Under the pieces are notes generated by a model. That model had not been told where the DNA came from. It saw only the letters and a program-made list of their open reading frames with translations, and searched no databases. A stretch of DNA of 64,000 nt from Notospermus geniculatus (lineage: Eukaryota > Nemertea > Pilidiophora > Heteronemertea > Lineidae). A program made the translations under genes and the position numbers. The DNA lies in assembly GCA_002633025.1 (NCBI GenBank), contig NMRB01001242.1, positions 81,965 to 145,964 on the forward strand. The letters are read 5' to 3'. The number at the start of each line of letters is the position of its first letter. The stretch's first letter is position 1. This document shows positions 24,301-39,300 of this stretch, in pieces.

Positions 24301-27300
24301 TTTCGCAAAGCTCCCCCTGGTGGCCAAATGGAAAGTCCGATTCGGCCGAAAATCGATAGGTTCGTGGAGGACCCACATATATACCTTTAAACCAAAAATC
24401 AGGAAAATCAGATTTAATTTGAACGTGCTAGAGCGGTAACGTCGTTTTCGCAAAGTGCCCCCTGGTGGCCAAATGGGAAGTCCGATTTGGCCGAAAATCG
24501 ATACGCTTGTGAAGGACCCAAATATATACCTTTAAACCAAAAATCAGGAAAATCCGATTTAATTTGAACGTGCTAGAGTGGAAACGTTGTTTTCGCAAAG
24601 CGCCCCCTGGTGGCCAAATGGAAAGTTCGATTCGGCCAAAAATCGATAGGATCATGGAGGACGAACATATATAGCTTTAAACCCCAAATCAGCACAATCC
24701 GATTTAATTTGAACGTGCTGGAGCGGTAACGTCGTTTTCGCAAAGCGCCCCCTGGTGGCCAAATGGAAAGTCCGATTCGGCTGAAAATCGATAGGTTCGT
24801 GGAGGACCCACATATATACCTTTAAACCAAAAATCAGGAAAATCAGATTTAATTTGAACGTGCTAGAGCGGTAACGTCGTTTTCAAAAAGCGCCCCCTGG
24901 TGGCCAAATGGAAAGTCCGATTCGGCCGAAAATCAATAGGTTCGTGGAGGAAATGGGTTCGTGGGTTAAATTCGAACCCGGGCCTGGAAAAATTGCTTAG
25001 GTGTAAACACAGCTAATAAAGCTGGCAGTGGGGTGGTTATAAGCGCGACTTACAATGGTAGGCCTATTCACGGTTTGCCCAGACTTTGAAGATAGCAGAA
25101 GCATTGGTTCAGCTCACATAAGCTGCGTTTACACCTACTAGCATGATACCCATGGCGAGCACATACGCACAGGGTGCATGTGGTCAGAGGATGGCATAAG
25201 GGGTAAAAAATATAATGGCACCATAGGCAGTAAGGGTGGCCAAAAATCATGCTGAAGCCATGTATCCTGATACCGCCCATGCAATGTAATGGATGTGGCG
25301 GTGAGACGATGGCCGAAGACAGGTGCAGGGTGTTCTGCGGCTCACACGGAATTGGTGCAGATGGTACCAGCGCAATACAAAAAAGGTGATGGCAAAATGT
25401 GCCGCTCGATGAGTGCAGAAAAGCCATTGATTCTGCAAAGCTCGCATCACTTTCTGGCCTAAAAGTAGGTGGAGGACACTCCCCAAATAATCACTAAACA
25501 TTCCCAAACGTTGTTGTCTCTGGTCAATGCGTAGTTGATGAGAATGTGCGTGACAAAGACCCATGTTTGCTCGTTGACCTAACAGCTGTACACATTGCTA
25601 CACTGTACACCTGTATATGATGCGATCAACTCCAGTTGGTACGGACGTATTTCAAAATGGAGTCCTTCCATTATAATAAGAAGCAATTTTCCAGCCCCGG
25701 GTTCGAATTTAACCCGGATCCATTGAATTTTCTGTCCACACCTATTATTCGTCTTACGATATTGAACGCTGGCCATGCTATTTATAGACACACCACCCAT
25801 TCAATTTTAGCAGACCGACACCTGTCGGTGGGCTCAGTAAACGTTTTAGCCCGGCATTTTTCTGTCCACACCTATGAAATTGCCGGGCTAAATTAGCCCG
25901 GCAATTTTTAACCCGGATCCGATTTTCATAGGTGTAAACGCAGAAATGGAGGGTCAGACCCGGGTCAGGCCCGGCAGTTTCTTCAGGTGTAAACACAGCT
26001 ATAAGCCACACCTGAGCAACCGGGCACACATCACCGAACAAATTGTAGGAAAGCATTGAGAAGGATGGTAATAAGCCGCTGCGGGAAAACGCGTCAGTGG
26101 GTTCGGGCCTTTAGCCAGGCTCACGTGAGCCACACCTGAACAACCGGGCATCAGACGCGTTTAACTTCACTAAATGAACACACTTCCACCATGCATTTGA
26201 CGAAGTTACACGCGTCTAAGTCTTAAACGCCCTTTTTGAAGACGGCCTATAACTCTATCGGTCTAACGTCATACGCTATAAGACGCCCTTGCAGCAGGCG
26301 ATATTTGTGGTACCAACCATCTCCTGAAATACATTACGTCATGGATGTGAAGTCCACTTTCGTATTTCGTACTTCGTGTTTCGTCAGATTTGCGAAACTT
26401 CCCTATTATCATTCATTCTACAAAACTTGTATAAAAAATGTTGTCGTTTCTGGGCGCCACATAGGCTACATGACGTCATCATAGAATACGGTAGTCTACT
26501 TGCTTGCCATATTAGAAGCAATGTCGGAACACATCTTTCCGGTCGGGGTATGCAAAATGGATTTGACCATATCCCTCTACCCAATTAACATCATCCTATC
26601 GCGTGATGTGAATGTTTAATCAGTTGTATTTTGATTGCCTTGTGTGTGTCTGCACTGGTATCGTGTGATACACATACATGTGGCAGGGTGTGAAGGTCGT
26701 ATATTATTCTGTCAAGCAGGTGTATGAACCTTCTGCACATGGCAGAGACGTCGTTCCTCCCGTGCTTAATGCGCGTGTCACACTGTCCCGAAATTGACAC
26801 CAGATGGCCATACGAATATGGAATTTTGAATTTCGCGTGAAGATGGCCCCGAATTAGTCAACAGCCAGCCAACAGCCGAAGCAAGGAAGACGCCTACAGA
26901 AGGTCACGCGATGGCATCCGAACCACACACAAGAAGGCCACACGATGGCTCCATGACGTCATATTGAGAGTATGATGCGTTCGAACTGGGTCACGAAGGC
27001 GTCACGTGACCTCCCGATTGTATAAAACTTACGGCCGACCGTGGGAAGATTTTGCCACCGCTCACGAAGTTGCTGACTGAGCCTGAGAAACTCAACCAGC
27101 GGTCATACGATGGCTTAAGATGTCCTCACGAATGGCCCGATGTTTTTACGACCAGAGCCGAATTTGAACATTTCCTTTATCGTGTGTCCCTCTGGCGTCA
27201 ATTTCGGGACAGTGTGACACGGGCTTAAGCATGGCGCACACCTACGATTTTTCGTGCGATTTTTCAGGAGACTCTCCTTCCGACTGCTGGAGCGACTGGA

Positions 27301-30300
27301 GATTTGCAGCATTTGTCGCGTAGTCTGCGACAGATCGTTGCACCAAGCGACCAGTCACTGTGGTCGCCCGATTAACCGAATCTCGTCTCATGATCGCTTG
27401 GGTGGTCGTCACATTGTTTGCGGAAGATTTTTGCACTGGGTGATCTGAATGATGGTTCCAATGGCCAACGGATACCAAAGAATTTCGATCGCATCAAGAG
27501 ACCAAAAATTCAACATGTTTAATTTTCGGTTGCAAAGGCGGACGTACTTTGCGACTAGTCGACCGATACAAAATCGGTGAAACTTTCATCCGCAAACAAT
27601 TCCGATGCGACGCTACAATAGTCGGCGACTTCAGTCGCTTCCGGAGGTCGTCAGTCGTTTGCGGGTGGTTCACTGAAATGTTCGCAAGTGTGGTCGGAGA
27701 GGGCTTATGATACTTAACGAAATAACGAAATGACAACGAAATAACGAAATGTACGTATTGACCTAGGGAGATATCATTTCACTTGAGCCCAGCATGAGTG
27801 TATTACTTTGCTAGCAGGCGAAATCAGCGAGTGTGCAGTGACACATGTTAGTTGTCAAACTAAATTAGGCCTACCTAAGCAGGAAGACAAACAATCCATA
27901 AACCATAATCTTTGGAGGTCAGCCGCCTCAGCCTCATAGGACATTGATCCATCNAGTGTAGTCGGTGGTCGCATGATTTTGGTCGCAGGTGCGCGCCATG
28001 CTTTATTCAACAATCAGGTTCATGGCAGCAACGATTTGTCTAGGCCTACCTTTGTGAATTTAGGGAGCACGATAAATCGGTTGGAGCATTCTTTACGAAA
28101 GTTTTGTAAAATGTCGTTCAGAATATATTCTAACGAAAAACTTCCACTACAAATCAGGACTACATGTATCATAAAACGTCGCTATTTTATTATTTCCTCT
28201 GTCAATCTCCGTTGCTGTCCTTGGGACGGTACGGGTACTCGTATTAATGTCCAGGAAATATAGTCGCAGGTCGTATGTTATTTCCGAAAGTGAACCATAA
28301 TGGCAGAGGTGAAGTGATAAGAAAACAGACCGTCTGTGTGGTTGTCATTAAACCTTAGGCTACTCCTTCAAAACAAACCAAAACCTCACCATCAGCATAA
28401 GGTGCTGTCAGCAGTCCCCCCATATAAATCACCATGATTTCACAGCTGATCACACGTAACTGTTGTTCCTGAAAGATCGAGTAATCCCAAGTGATTTTCG
28501 CTAAGCTAACTTGTGTCAGGTCCTAATGAACAGTAATTGTTGATTGATAGCCCTTGGTTACGAATCATCGGATTGATATCCTCACGAGTAGGGTGGAGCA
28601 GACAGTTGGTGACCTCATTTTTACGTGATTTCAAACTAAAGTTATCTCTTTACTTGTTTTAATTTACACATTCGTAGACAGAAAGTAACGTTCAAAAAGG
28701 TTTCTTTGGTAACGAACTCATAATCATATGTTAAAGCTGAAATCAATAGAACACAAGGTTCTCTCTCTATAGAACCTCCGAAAGGTTCAACATTTTAGCA
28801 CAGGTGTTATATCTGCTAGTGTTTCTGTGGGTGAGTGTGTCCCCCTTTTTGTTTGGGAAACCCTGGCAGGTAGATCGACATGTTTCTCTGTGTGTCGTCT
28901 ATTGTCAAATCGCCGCTTATTCCGTCAGACAATAGGAGGGGAACACTCACAGATGGGGAACACTGGCAGATGTTACACCGGTGGGTGTGGGAATTCTGGT
29001 GATACCAAAGGGACTTTGTGAAACCTTATATTTGGAAGGGTTGTGCTCCATGCGCGTGTGTGCACATGTACGTACTTATTTTGCATTGACTGAGAAAATA
29101 AAATGGAAATATCTCTTGTCCTGATAATCAAATAGACGATATCTCATGCTGGAAAGGTTCAATGAAAGAATCCTTGCAAAATCAGGTTGTTTCCTTTCCA
29201 GGATTCAGTGATCCGTACTGTATGTTGGGGATTATGCCCGGCCGTAAAGCGTCGGCTGCCCGTTTGGACATCAACGAGGGAGGATCGCTCTCTTCGGATG
29301 AGGAACTCAAACCGAAAGAAAAGAAAAGCGCGTTGAAAAAGTTCTCTCAGAGCATCAAGAGGAAGAAAGAGAAACACACCGTAGTCAAGGATATTTTACC
29401 AGCGAAATATATCAAAAGCACGACCGTGAGGCCTTGTACGCTGAATCCGGTTTGGAATGAGAAATTCCGATTGTAAGTCCGAAAGCTACTCGTCCCCTAA
29501 TGAATAAAAGCCGTACGGTCCATCCGTGCACTAATTCAGAATGTAGGAAAGTCTCCCACGCCTGCGACAATCCTTTGTATCAGCCTGTCGTCAATAGGAG
29601 CTGTCAGCGAGTTGACCACTAGGTGTCACTACAGCCCAATTCAATGCATGTAGTGGACCCAGTCATTATTGATCGAGCAGCAATCACATACATTTTCCTG
29701 TACATTGGTCCGCTAGACCTTTGCTGCCGTCTGTTGGCAATGTGCGCGGCTGACTGCTCCTATTCTGTTTGCTATGTTTCTTTAGCTATACCCCTGGCAA
29801 TATTGGTTCACGTAGTGACTATTATTTTCATAGCGGTAGTTTTGCCCGATTCACTCTTCGTTTGCGCGGTTATTCACGTTAGCATAACCAGGGCTTCGCA
29901 CTCACCAGGAAAATTTTAATTGGGAGGTTGAAGATTGGAAACCAATAAAATCGGATAACCTTCGATGAAAATGAACTTTTAGTGAATGACCTAAATAAGG
30001 TAAAAGTAGATATCCATTTGCTGCTTCGTATTTCTTCTGGGGCGAAAAGATTCATTAGTTAACCTAAAAATTGCGTTTGTGGCCCTGTGAATTCGCGATA
30101 TCCAATTCATGGCAGAATGAAGGTTACAATAAACTAGCCGCTTTCTGAGAGAAGGTATGAATTATCAATGTAGATAACTGTTATGAAAGGTCTTGTTAAA
30201 AATCAACACGCCTAGCCTGCCGCCCCTGTGAATAATAGGGAGTTTTCGCCAACGCGAACGCCAAACCCATTGTTCGATGCCACGAAGAGAGCACCGAACA

Positions 30301-33300
30301 AAAGGATAGACGTTTGCGTTGGCGTTTCGGGGGCTTTGCGAAAACTCCCTAATGAGTCGTTCATGACCACGTGGATGAACAATGCTGGCAAAATATAGCC
30401 GTCGAGTGTAATCGCCTGCTGGATATAGCACTACCTGGATTCTACGAGTAGCATGCCATACTTCTCTGGTGACAAACTAATGAACTATCTTGGTATTGGG
30501 TGTTTCAGAATTTCTAAAATGGTACATGAAGTAACCCATGCCCCTCAATTGCAATAATGTTTTCGATATTAACGTCACTACGTGAACCTTGCCGCCACCA
30601 GGCTTGTCATAATCTAATTTCAAACATAATCCTTCAATCCCCTTCTCCTTCTCTGACATGTACTTTATGAGAAGAGGTGATCGGTAAACCAGTGAGCACG
30701 TGCGACGCTTTCTTGCACACGATGTTTGCTTAAATCTTTAGGTGTTGACGAAGACGTTCTCTCTCTTTTCCAGTGACTTGGACGATCCAAAAGCGGACAG
30801 ACTTCATCTTGATATCTGGTATGTTCTTGTTAATTATTAAAGTAAAGAAGAAGGGTTCGGCACTTCAAATTCTGCTTCTCTGCTTTGTCCCTTTACATTC
30901 ATTGCTACATGTACTAAAGCATTTCTTCTTAATGCTTTGTATTGAAGATAATAAAGAAACCAGTTTCATAGAATTATTCAATACGGAAAATTCTGCAACC
31001 AAAAAGCGACGGGTTACTTTCTTTCCATAATGCCCGATTTTTTGTATGGGCATTTTGAATTTTTTTGATGAAAATAATTGGGTGGGTATAGGAATTGCAT
31101 TACCGTATTGATGATATCAGACGATCAAATTTAGATCAAAACCTAACATTTGGTGATATCTCTCTGAAATGCTCTGAACCCTCTGAATCAGCAGATGATC
31201 GATCCCGAAACGATTTCCGAACTTACCATCGGGCGTGCCTTCGGATATCAGTTCAATGACAAATCATATGCTCTTATGAAGTAATTACTAGTAAGGTTCA
31301 TCAGTCCGTACCAATCGTCGGTCTGTGGTTTTGAAATTGGACAAAATTAGGTATGTCAACCACCAATGGGAATTGATTGACTCTCTGTTGTTCGGTAGAA
31401 CCCCTCCCCTTCATCAGGGCACATTGTACTCAATTGTCAAAAAAGGAGAAAAATGATTTACGGCAATTTGCTAGTCAGTTGAACATTCCCCCTGGCCTAA
31501 GGAATGTATCATCAGAAGGTAACTTTTCAGAGCACGTGGTGCGAATACTACTTCCCCTAGTCTTAGGCCTGCTAATGCAATATCGTCACAAATTGTCCGC
31601 TTCATGGTTACCAGGTGGTGTTGTACGTCTGTTGTACGACTGGGCTATAAGCTTGGAGAAGACAACGGGCATTCTTCCACTCTACTCCCTCAAATCCGGA
31701 CACCCTAATCTGAGAGCCAAAGAGCCAAGATCCAAGAGCCAAAGAGCCAAGTTTTGTAGACACCCGGTAGGCCTAAGCCTGTCGTGCACTCAAATCAAAT
31801 TCGCAACTGCCCTATTTAGCGGGGGGGGGGGGGGAAGNGGGGTAGGAAGCAGCTGCCCCTCCTCCAGAGCCAACTGGGCCTAAAAAACGTACGCCTATTA
31901 TTTTAATGCATTTTGGGGAATGGCAAAAAGGGTAGGCTATTACCCCTGCAAGAAAGGCTTTTGCCCAAGAAGCTATACGTATACCGGTAAATACGCCCAG
32001 AAGCTAAAAAGTCTTTACCCAACATTATTTTTTTAAATTTTAATTTTTTAAAATTTTGGCTCTTGGCTCTTTGGCTCTTGGCTCTCAGATTAGGGTGTCC
32101 CCTCAAATCCTGCTTTCTACAACTGTGCGGTTCATCTTAATACTACATCGACGGTAGTGACTTTATGGAAGGACTATTGTGTCATCTATGCAAGTTCGTT
32201 CACGAATGGCTGTAATTATGGTTTCCGATCTCAAGATCGGAAACCATATTGTGTTTGGTCATGGTGTCTGTCTGTCTGTGTGTCTGTCTGTCTGTCTGTC
32301 TGTTCAGTCTGTCACACCTGTAACTTTGTTCCTGCAAGAGCTACAGACCTGATGTGACCTACCCCCAAGTAACATGACCTGAGCTACAAGATGGAATGAA
32401 AATTTCAGGTCTCCGATACCTGGTTCATTGAAATTGAAGTTGAGATTTTGTCTGTCACACTTTTGTTTCTTGAATAACTTGTCTCCAAGGCCAGCTAGAG
32501 CACTAGTAACAAGTTCCTTCCCTATGTTTATGACTCTTGGCAAGATACTGGCATCAACGAACTTATTGTCCAGTGTCAGTATCATAATGATATTGATATA
32601 TCAAATTTGATATTTTGACATATCGGGAAATCTGCCACAGTAAGCAACTTGAAACTGGTATCACAACATCATAGCTCATCCACGGATGTTATTCAACTGA
32701 AATTTTCTGTTTGCACCTGCTCGGTCGCATGATATTTGCTGATATCATGGTGAGATTTGATATTCAAATTTGATAACATGACATAAGTCAGAATCTCGTG
32801 ATGGTAGAAGCCTAAAACCTTCACCTATACCTAGGTTATCAAGGATGAGCGTTCAGATTACGCAATGACCTTGAAGGTCAGAGGTCAAGGTCAAGGTCAA
32901 ACAGTTCTAAAGCGCAAATCTCCTCGGAATTTCACGAGAAAACGAATTAGAAGCCTGAATTAACCATCCCCGACAGGCTTATATNNNNNNNNNNNNNNNN
33001 NNNNNNNNNNNNNNNNNNNNNNNNNNNNNNNNNNNNNNNNNNNNNNNNNNNNNNNNNNNNNNNNNNNNNNNNNNNNNNNNNNNNNNNNNNNNNNNNNNNN
33101 NNNNNNNNNNNNNNNNNNNNNNNNNNNNNNNNNNNNNNNNNNNNNNNNNNNNNNCATTACTCCATGTCAGTCGCTCCTTTTGTGGTTGAGAGGCTAATAA
33201 ATATTCACGACTGGGTAATGCTAAAACCCTGTGCCTTGAGTGCCTGGAACGAATGGCAAGAACTGGGAAAACCATTTTACAAAATCATCTGTAACTTTGC

Positions 33301-36300
33301 TTTAAATGGGAATTTTAGCATTCCGAAAATTTTCATGTGTCCAGAAACAGACTGGCTTCAAAACCGTGCCAGTTTTAACCCGAACAAGTGAGTATTAAAA
33401 AAAAATGATATTTTGGCCAAATTTCAAACTTTTGCCAAAAACACAGTTGTGTAATGATCTCAAGTTTTATGGTGTTAAAAGGTGTCCTAGTGGCCCTAGA
33501 TTATGCGCATGAAAAGAAAACGTGGCTATGAAAAATATTCATTGAGATATGCCGGAAAATTAGCTGGGCAATTATTATTGACTAAGGGTGTACATTAAAT
33601 CTTTGTTAGCTCCAGCATTATCTGTTCGAACATAGCAAACTCACAGAGCTGAAGCTGCAGCATGTGGGACTGCACTGAGACTATTGATCTGCAAAAAAAT
33701 GTGGAAAACCGCCATTATACCATTGTAGGGAAGAATTGCTGTAGGCCTTATAGGCGGGTTACTGTATGAACTCCTATCTTACGTAGCCTTGCTAATTGCA
33801 ACGCATACAGCTTTGTTGCACTCTGTCAGATCTAATGTTGCCTTAAGCCTCGCTTATGTCGCCCTACGCTGTGATAGAAACAGCGTCAACAAGTTGCAAC
33901 TGGTAACTTATGTCGCCACCGACAAGAAAAATACCGATCGGTCGCAACTACCTAGAACTAGTTTATCGCCGTCTTTTGAGTGCTTATGTCGACACAGATT
34001 TCCTTTGATTTTAAAGCCTCGCTTATGTCGCCCTACGCTGTGATAGAAACAGCGTCAACAAGTTGCAACTGATAACTTATGTCGCCACCGAGTAGAAAAA
34101 TACCGATCGGTCGCAACTACCTGGAACTAGTTTCTCGCCGTCAATTGAGTGCTTATGTCGACAAAGATTTCCTTTGATTTTAAGTGACGTGGTGATTAGG
34201 TCACGTGGTCACGTTAGGCCACGTGGAATGTAAAGCGAATTTCATTGGCTGTCTTCAGGATACAGTTGTCAACTAGTCGCTGAAGTTGAACATGTGCGAC
34301 TTTCAGGATCTGGATATTTTTAGTTTGCAACTAGTTGGCAACTAGTTACTCTCTGACGCTTGAGAGCTTATGTCACCTAGTAGTTGTGACTAATTAGTTC
34401 CAACTACGCGCCGATTATCAGTTGCCAACTAGTTCTGACTGTACGTAAGGGCGACATAAGCGAGGCTTTAGTGACGTGGTGATTAGGTCACGTGGTCACG
34501 TTAGGCCACGTGGAATGTAAAGCGAATTTCATTGGTTGTCTTCAGGATACAGTTGTCAACTAGTCGCTGAAGTTGAACATGTGCGACTTTCAGGATCTGG
34601 ATATTTTTAGTTTGCTACTAGTTGGCAACTAGTTACTCTCTTACGCCCGAGAGCTTATGTCACCTAGTAGTTGTGACTAATTAGTTCCAACTACGCGCCG
34701 ATTATCAGTTGCCAACTAGTTCTGACTGTAGGGCGACATAAGCGAGGCGTTTTGTGTAGGCTACGCGTACAGCTGTCACTGACTTAGGAAGGACTAAAAT
34801 AGCCTACTAGTATACCATAGAATAGATACATGTGCGGATTGCAGCTCTACCGATACATGAGCTTTCGCGCCCAAATGTGACTGACTCGGCGACTTTGTGG
34901 TTAGTACGGTTCCATCGGTCCCGCATGTCGTCAAGTCTGCGGTTTTCCGGATTATAGGTTGTTCCTAAATTTATTCAATGACATTTCTTTCCTCACCGCA
35001 TGCAGAAAACATGGATTCAAAAACGTTTTGGGGGAAGACTTTCCCAGAGCTTCAATAAATTTTTCAATAGCGTATAATCAGAAGGGGTCAGGAGCTGCTC
35101 TACATGGGTTATTTACATATGAATACTACTCATGTCATGTATTGTCAGAGGGTGTCTTCACTAAAACTGGTCTCATTTCTGCACCTTTTGAGATATTTCG
35201 AAAATTCTTTTTGCCTCGGATACCTTTTATCATGATTTTCCGCAAAGCTATCACAAAAAATCATTTTTGCACCATTTTGAGCCACTAATTAGCCAGTTAA
35301 AGCTAGCAAATGATGAATATTTTGAGAAATCCCTCTGCAGCCCTCGGAGCAACTTTGATACACCATGTGTCCAAAGGCTGGCCTCTCAAACCTAATTGCA
35401 TGCAAATGGCGTCAAGACTACTGAAAAATAAACGGTAGTAATTAACCTTCGTTAATTAGTGGAACTGTACTTAGTATCATGTTGCGTTTTACATGAATCG
35501 ACAGATACGTTTATCATAGAAAAGAAAACCAAGATATTTCCCAATATCCTCGATTTATGCAGCATTGATTTCCATGACCGCAAAAGTTTCGCTTTTGTAT
35601 CGGTAGACCTTAAAGCCTCAGAGTATTGAATTTTACGGTATTTTCAAAGTGTTAGGAGACTGCAGGTAGAGGTCTCATAGCCTCGTGAAGGGCCCCAAAA
35701 TGTTTGCCTTTACATTTGCCTTTACATGTTTGTTTACATTTTACACTACACTAACGTCGGAGGACGTAAGCGCTTTCTGAATTCAATACAGTGCGGCTTT
35801 AAGGCTGAGCTCCGTCGATTCTTTAAAACCTCTATTCGGAGAAAATGTTCGTCAAAACATGTACAGCGAAATTACGAAAATAACAACGCGTGAACAACGC
35901 CTTGATGTTAAGAGAAAATAATATAGCCTATTCACTATCTGGTAATACACCTACAAGTGAAACACAACTCAGGATTTGTATAGAAAAACGCTGGTCTTTC
36001 CCGTTACAATGAATATTCCTCCCAAAGGATATTTCTTCGCAACTGTGTTGGTGGTTTCCAATTTTATGTTGCACCTGCGCCTGTAAAGTACCTGCTCCAA
36101 CATCAGAATGAACTGTAGCCTTTAGTGCTTTTTTCTTGTATATCTACATGTAATGGCATCGAATCTGCACGCCTGGGCGACATAAATTCACGAAGTACCT
36201 GATTGAACATCTTGTAATTTTTAAAGGTGTCTCGATTGCCTCATTAAAAACGCACAAAGACAGAAAAGATTTCTTTCGTCGGCATTTTGAATAGATCTTC

Positions 36301-39300
36301 TGAGTGTAAAACTTAAAACTATACATATAGAGGAGTGTGGCTACTCGTGAGGTTATAAAATGAGTAAAAGGTGGTCAGACTGCTGTTAAACGTTGACGTG
36401 TAGGTCGGCGTAAATTTGGCACTGGCACAGAATTTTCAGAAAATGGATATTATAACCAACCTCTCAGAGATACATTTAAAAAAAATGATATACAACTCCA
36501 CTCCCTCTACAAAGCAGTAACTGATGCAGCAGCATCTCGTCTAAATCCCGCGAATGGACTCCCGGCGGAAATTTACGCGAATTTCGAAGTACCACATCTA
36601 TATAAAAATACGGCACGTTTCGGCGTTCTTATGTTAGCTACAAAATGACAAATACGCCTAGCGGTCAAATATCAGAATAGAATCCAAACATCCATTTTAA
36701 TTCTTCTTCTCTTCGTAAATTTCTTGTCCTGAAGGCATCATCTCGGTTCAGGATTATGGAAGCACGACCGTGACTTGAAGGAGTGCAATTCCTTTCGTAA
36801 ATTGATATTCTGAAAAATCATCGATTTGGCATCTGACTAATAAAACACGAAGGGCGAGACAATGAACGATGATCAGGTTGATGTAGATGGCAGCCGTTCA
36901 TCGAAATTCCCCTCGTCGTGAATATAGCGTGCTGGAGGTCCAACTCCGAATGCTGCATTTGGTTCTGTTCCCGTTCAATATTGTTTTAATCAACCACATT
37001 GTGACTTGCTTTGAACCAATCATTACTCTTAAATCTTTGTTATGTCAGCGCCACATGTTTGTGTATGTTTGAAGAAGTGAAGTGTCGAATGATGGAATTA
37101 CCGGGTCGTCAAGTGACCAGCATAGCAAACCTATAGCCTTGGTTACACCTGTCTGAAAAAGCCCGGACTTCTTGTGCATGTGTGCGGCATGTATGGGTTT
37201 TAAAAGCCCGGGATTTATTTATACACGGCGATTCATAGGTGTAAACTCAAAAAGCCCGTGCTGAGCCCGGACTTATATTTAGTGTAAACAAGGCTTTTGA
37301 AGGATGGAATGGTATTAAGCAGTCCCTCCTACATACAGGCGCGGATAGACGTAAGATAAAAGACAAAACCCAGGGAAACAAAACACCATCGTTCTATGAC
37401 ATATTGGCTTGACCTTCGAACATTTGAATTTTCATTTTTCGCAGGGACCATGACGAGGAGGTGTCTGTTTTTGAAGCAGCTAGCAAGCTGAATGAGATTC
37501 AGAGTTTCAAGGGCCTAGGAAGAGTTTTCAAGCAGATAGCGCAATCTGCACGTGCTGGAGAAGACGGAGCAGTGGATGACTTTCTTGGTTGTGTCAACAT
37601 ACCACTTGATGTAAGTATCTAGCGTTCTTGAAGCGGCTAATTCATATAACTCATTGCAACAGCACAAGTGTTACATCAGACATCTTGGGTTGAATATGGC
37701 GTACGTTAGAGTCATCTGCTATGCCCAAGCCCACTATCCAAAGCAGAAACGGTACCGGTACCGTATTATCACATCTTGTCCAGACAAGGCTATCGACTCC
37801 GTATGAACTCCGTCTTTAGCCTTGTCCGAATAGTGTCATCTTTTCCGTTAATGCATAAATTATTAATGAACCTAACCCCTACTTGACCCCGCCTCCAAGC
37901 CAATCAGAACTTGTGAAACAAATCACCGTTGGACACTTTCTTCACGCTCGAATTTGTAACACGGATTTTGATTGGCGCGTGGATTTTCCTTCGCGCCCCG
38001 ATGATTGGCTGAGGCTGTCACCACCTCAGAAACGGGAAATGTGGTGGATTCGAACCAGGCTAGATGACCGTCAGGACAGATAGACTGGTGAGAACCAGAT
38101 GTATTATCATGGACCTCACAGCAACGTGTTACCACAGCAATCTGGGAGCTTGACTCATAACCCCAAAATAGGCCCACTTCATCCGAATAACCTTTTCCTT
38201 TGCAGTGCATTCCCTCGACAGGCATTGACAAATTCTTTGACCTTGAAGGTCGATCAAATAGGTCAAATGTCGAAGGTCAGATAAGGTTGAAGCTGAACCT
38301 GGCTACGAGGGAGGACAGGGGCGTGTCTGAAGAAGATAATTGGACTGACATCAAACAACATGAGGATCTTTACTGCATTTTTATAGAGCATGAGATACGG
38401 AAATACCAGGTAAGATTACATCAGTAGGCAACCCACTCCGGCAGTGATTATTTAATTTTGTATTGAAAGTCTGTTAATTACCTGTTGTCAGTTCATGTAG
38501 TTGCCGTAATAACTGTAATTATTTCTTCGAAGATTTTTATCAGTCACATTATTCCAAAATTATGGCGCCAGGCGAATGTGATCTTAGGTACTGAGGTGCA
38601 TTTTTGCCTCTGAATCGTATTTTCGTTGCTAACTGATCACAGCGCTGTTTCGCAAATCTGACGAAATACGAAGTACGAAATACGAAATTGGACTTCACTT
38701 CCATGACGTAATGTATTTCGGGAGATGGTTGGTACCACGAATATCGCCTGCTGTAAGAGCGTCTTTTAGCGTATGACGTTAGACCGATAGAGTTACGGTG
38801 TATATTAAACTTCGAAAGTTATCTTTCGTTTCCACTTCGTACATGTAGCTACGAAGTGGAAATTTAAAAATTCAAGATGCACCAAAACTCTCTTGGTCTT
38901 ACATGATGTGCTAAAAGACGCACTGGCAGATGGGACATTTGTGGTACCAACCATCTCCAGATATATATTACGTCATGGAAATGAAGTATAATTTCGTATT
39001 TCGTACTTAGTGTTTCGTCAGATTTGCGAAACCTCACTATTATTGCACGTGGAGTTAATCGAAACATCCAATCTTCCATGATAAAGCTTTTAAGTAATTT
39101 CCTGATTTTTTAAGTCATCTGCGCAGTTACATTTATCTTGCCAACACGGCTCTTCCTATGTCTCCGTGCTCGCGTCCGCATTGTCGTCTTTTGAATGGAA
39201 ATGTATTAAAATGTCATACTAACTTATAACGGCTGATAATGTTATTGGAAGCCCCTAGTTATGTCTGATACTGTCAATAAAGTTTAAAGCTGTTGTCCCT

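Noticed and set aside
31377-31883. 168-codon plus-strand ORF
   Set aside because: It runs through a MITE inserted at 31698 and a G run with an N; the part before the insert has no recognised motif, splice context or duplicate to support it.
32960-33275. Minus-strand ORFs across 32960-33275
   Set aside because: They are open only because of the N gap.
33164-33391. 75-codon ORF after the N gap as a possible extra BAIAP3 exon
   Set aside because: Exons e and f already join in phase through the split tryptophan codon with contiguous family homology, so no exon is missing there.
38025-38065. Minus-strand GGTTCGAATCCACCAC, tRNA B-box match
   Set aside because: No A box or foldable tRNA lies upstream on that strand; a single motif is not enough for a tRNA or SINE call.
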